A DNA stretch of 8,104 nucleotides from NCBI GenBank assembly GCA_038106575.1, contig JAYOED010000093.1, positions 1 through 8,104 of the forward strand. The letters are read 5' to 3'. Made by a program: the position numbers and the translations under genes. The DNA comes from Ga0077527 sp038106575 (GTDB lineage Bacteria; Pseudomonadota; Gammaproteobacteria; Burkholderiales; SG8-41). The notes beneath the pieces were generated by a model that was not told the origin of the DNA, did not search any database, and was given only the letters and a program-made list of their open reading frames with translations. This document shows, piece by piece, positions 8,053-8,104 of the stretch. Each line of letters opens with the position of its first letter. Within the stretch, counting starts at the first letter, position 1.

Positions 8053-8087
8053 GAAAGAAACTGATAAAAGTTCTTCAGGGAGACTAT

Positions 8088-8104
8088 ATGCAAGCTGCAG
8101 TACA
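8088..8104 (+). CDS. Start of an unidentified gene running off the right edge
   Basis: ATG at 8088 follows AGGGAG (8077-8082) at five bases, an excellent ribosome site, and the frame stays open to the window end (M-Q-A-A-V-). An extended -10 promoter lies upstream. Only five full codons are present, so no product can be named. It is divergent from the thioesterase operon, with 130 bases between the two starts. Confidence 0.6.

Overview
The window reads as chromosomal DNA of a betaproteobacterium, probably Burkholderiales. The grounds are moderately GC-rich coding sequence, a ClpB whose key residues can be placed against the E. coli numbering, two Bug/TctC-type periplasmic binding proteins in tandem without TctA/TctB (a habit of Bordetella/Cupriavidus-like genomes), a TfdA-like dioxygenase and a SorAB-like sulfite dehydrogenase. 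The genus cannot be fixed from this sequence. I see no phage, insertion sequence, CRISPR array, tRNA or rRNA.

Layout. (1) 1-770, + strand: the 3' end of a sulfite oxidase-family molybdenum enzyme, then a small secreted class I cytochrome c. A hairpin with a short T-run lies between them. (2) 771-3515, + strand: a heat-shock (sigma-32) type promoter and a complete clpB disaggregase gene. (3) 3516-4043: about 530 bases without a convincing protein gene. It holds a series of five hairpins, the last an intrinsic terminator, with a possible sigma-70 promoter ahead of them, so it may encode a structured small RNA. An extended -10 promoter for the next gene follows. (4) 4044-6103, + strand: two tandem, about 54% identical Bug-family solute-binding proteins, separated by a terminator-like dyad. 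(5) 6121-6152: a strong bidirectional terminator shared by convergent transcription units. (6) 7957-6178, - strand: a three-gene set read as PaaI-like hotdog thioesterase, PIN-domain protein, TfdA/TauD-family dioxygenase. The first two overlap by ATGA. (7) 7958-8104: a divergent intergenic region with a 10-bp palindrome, and the first codons of a further + strand gene.

How the genes may work together. The molybdenum enzyme and the cytochrome form a likely periplasmic sulfite-oxidising pair that passes electrons to the respiratory chain. ClpB is an independent stress gene. The Bug proteins (capture of organic acids), the 2-oxoglutarate/Fe(II) dioxygenase and the acyl-CoA thioesterase could together handle an organic acid, but their convergent arrangement makes this only a hypothesis. 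The PIN protein has no visible antitoxin partner.
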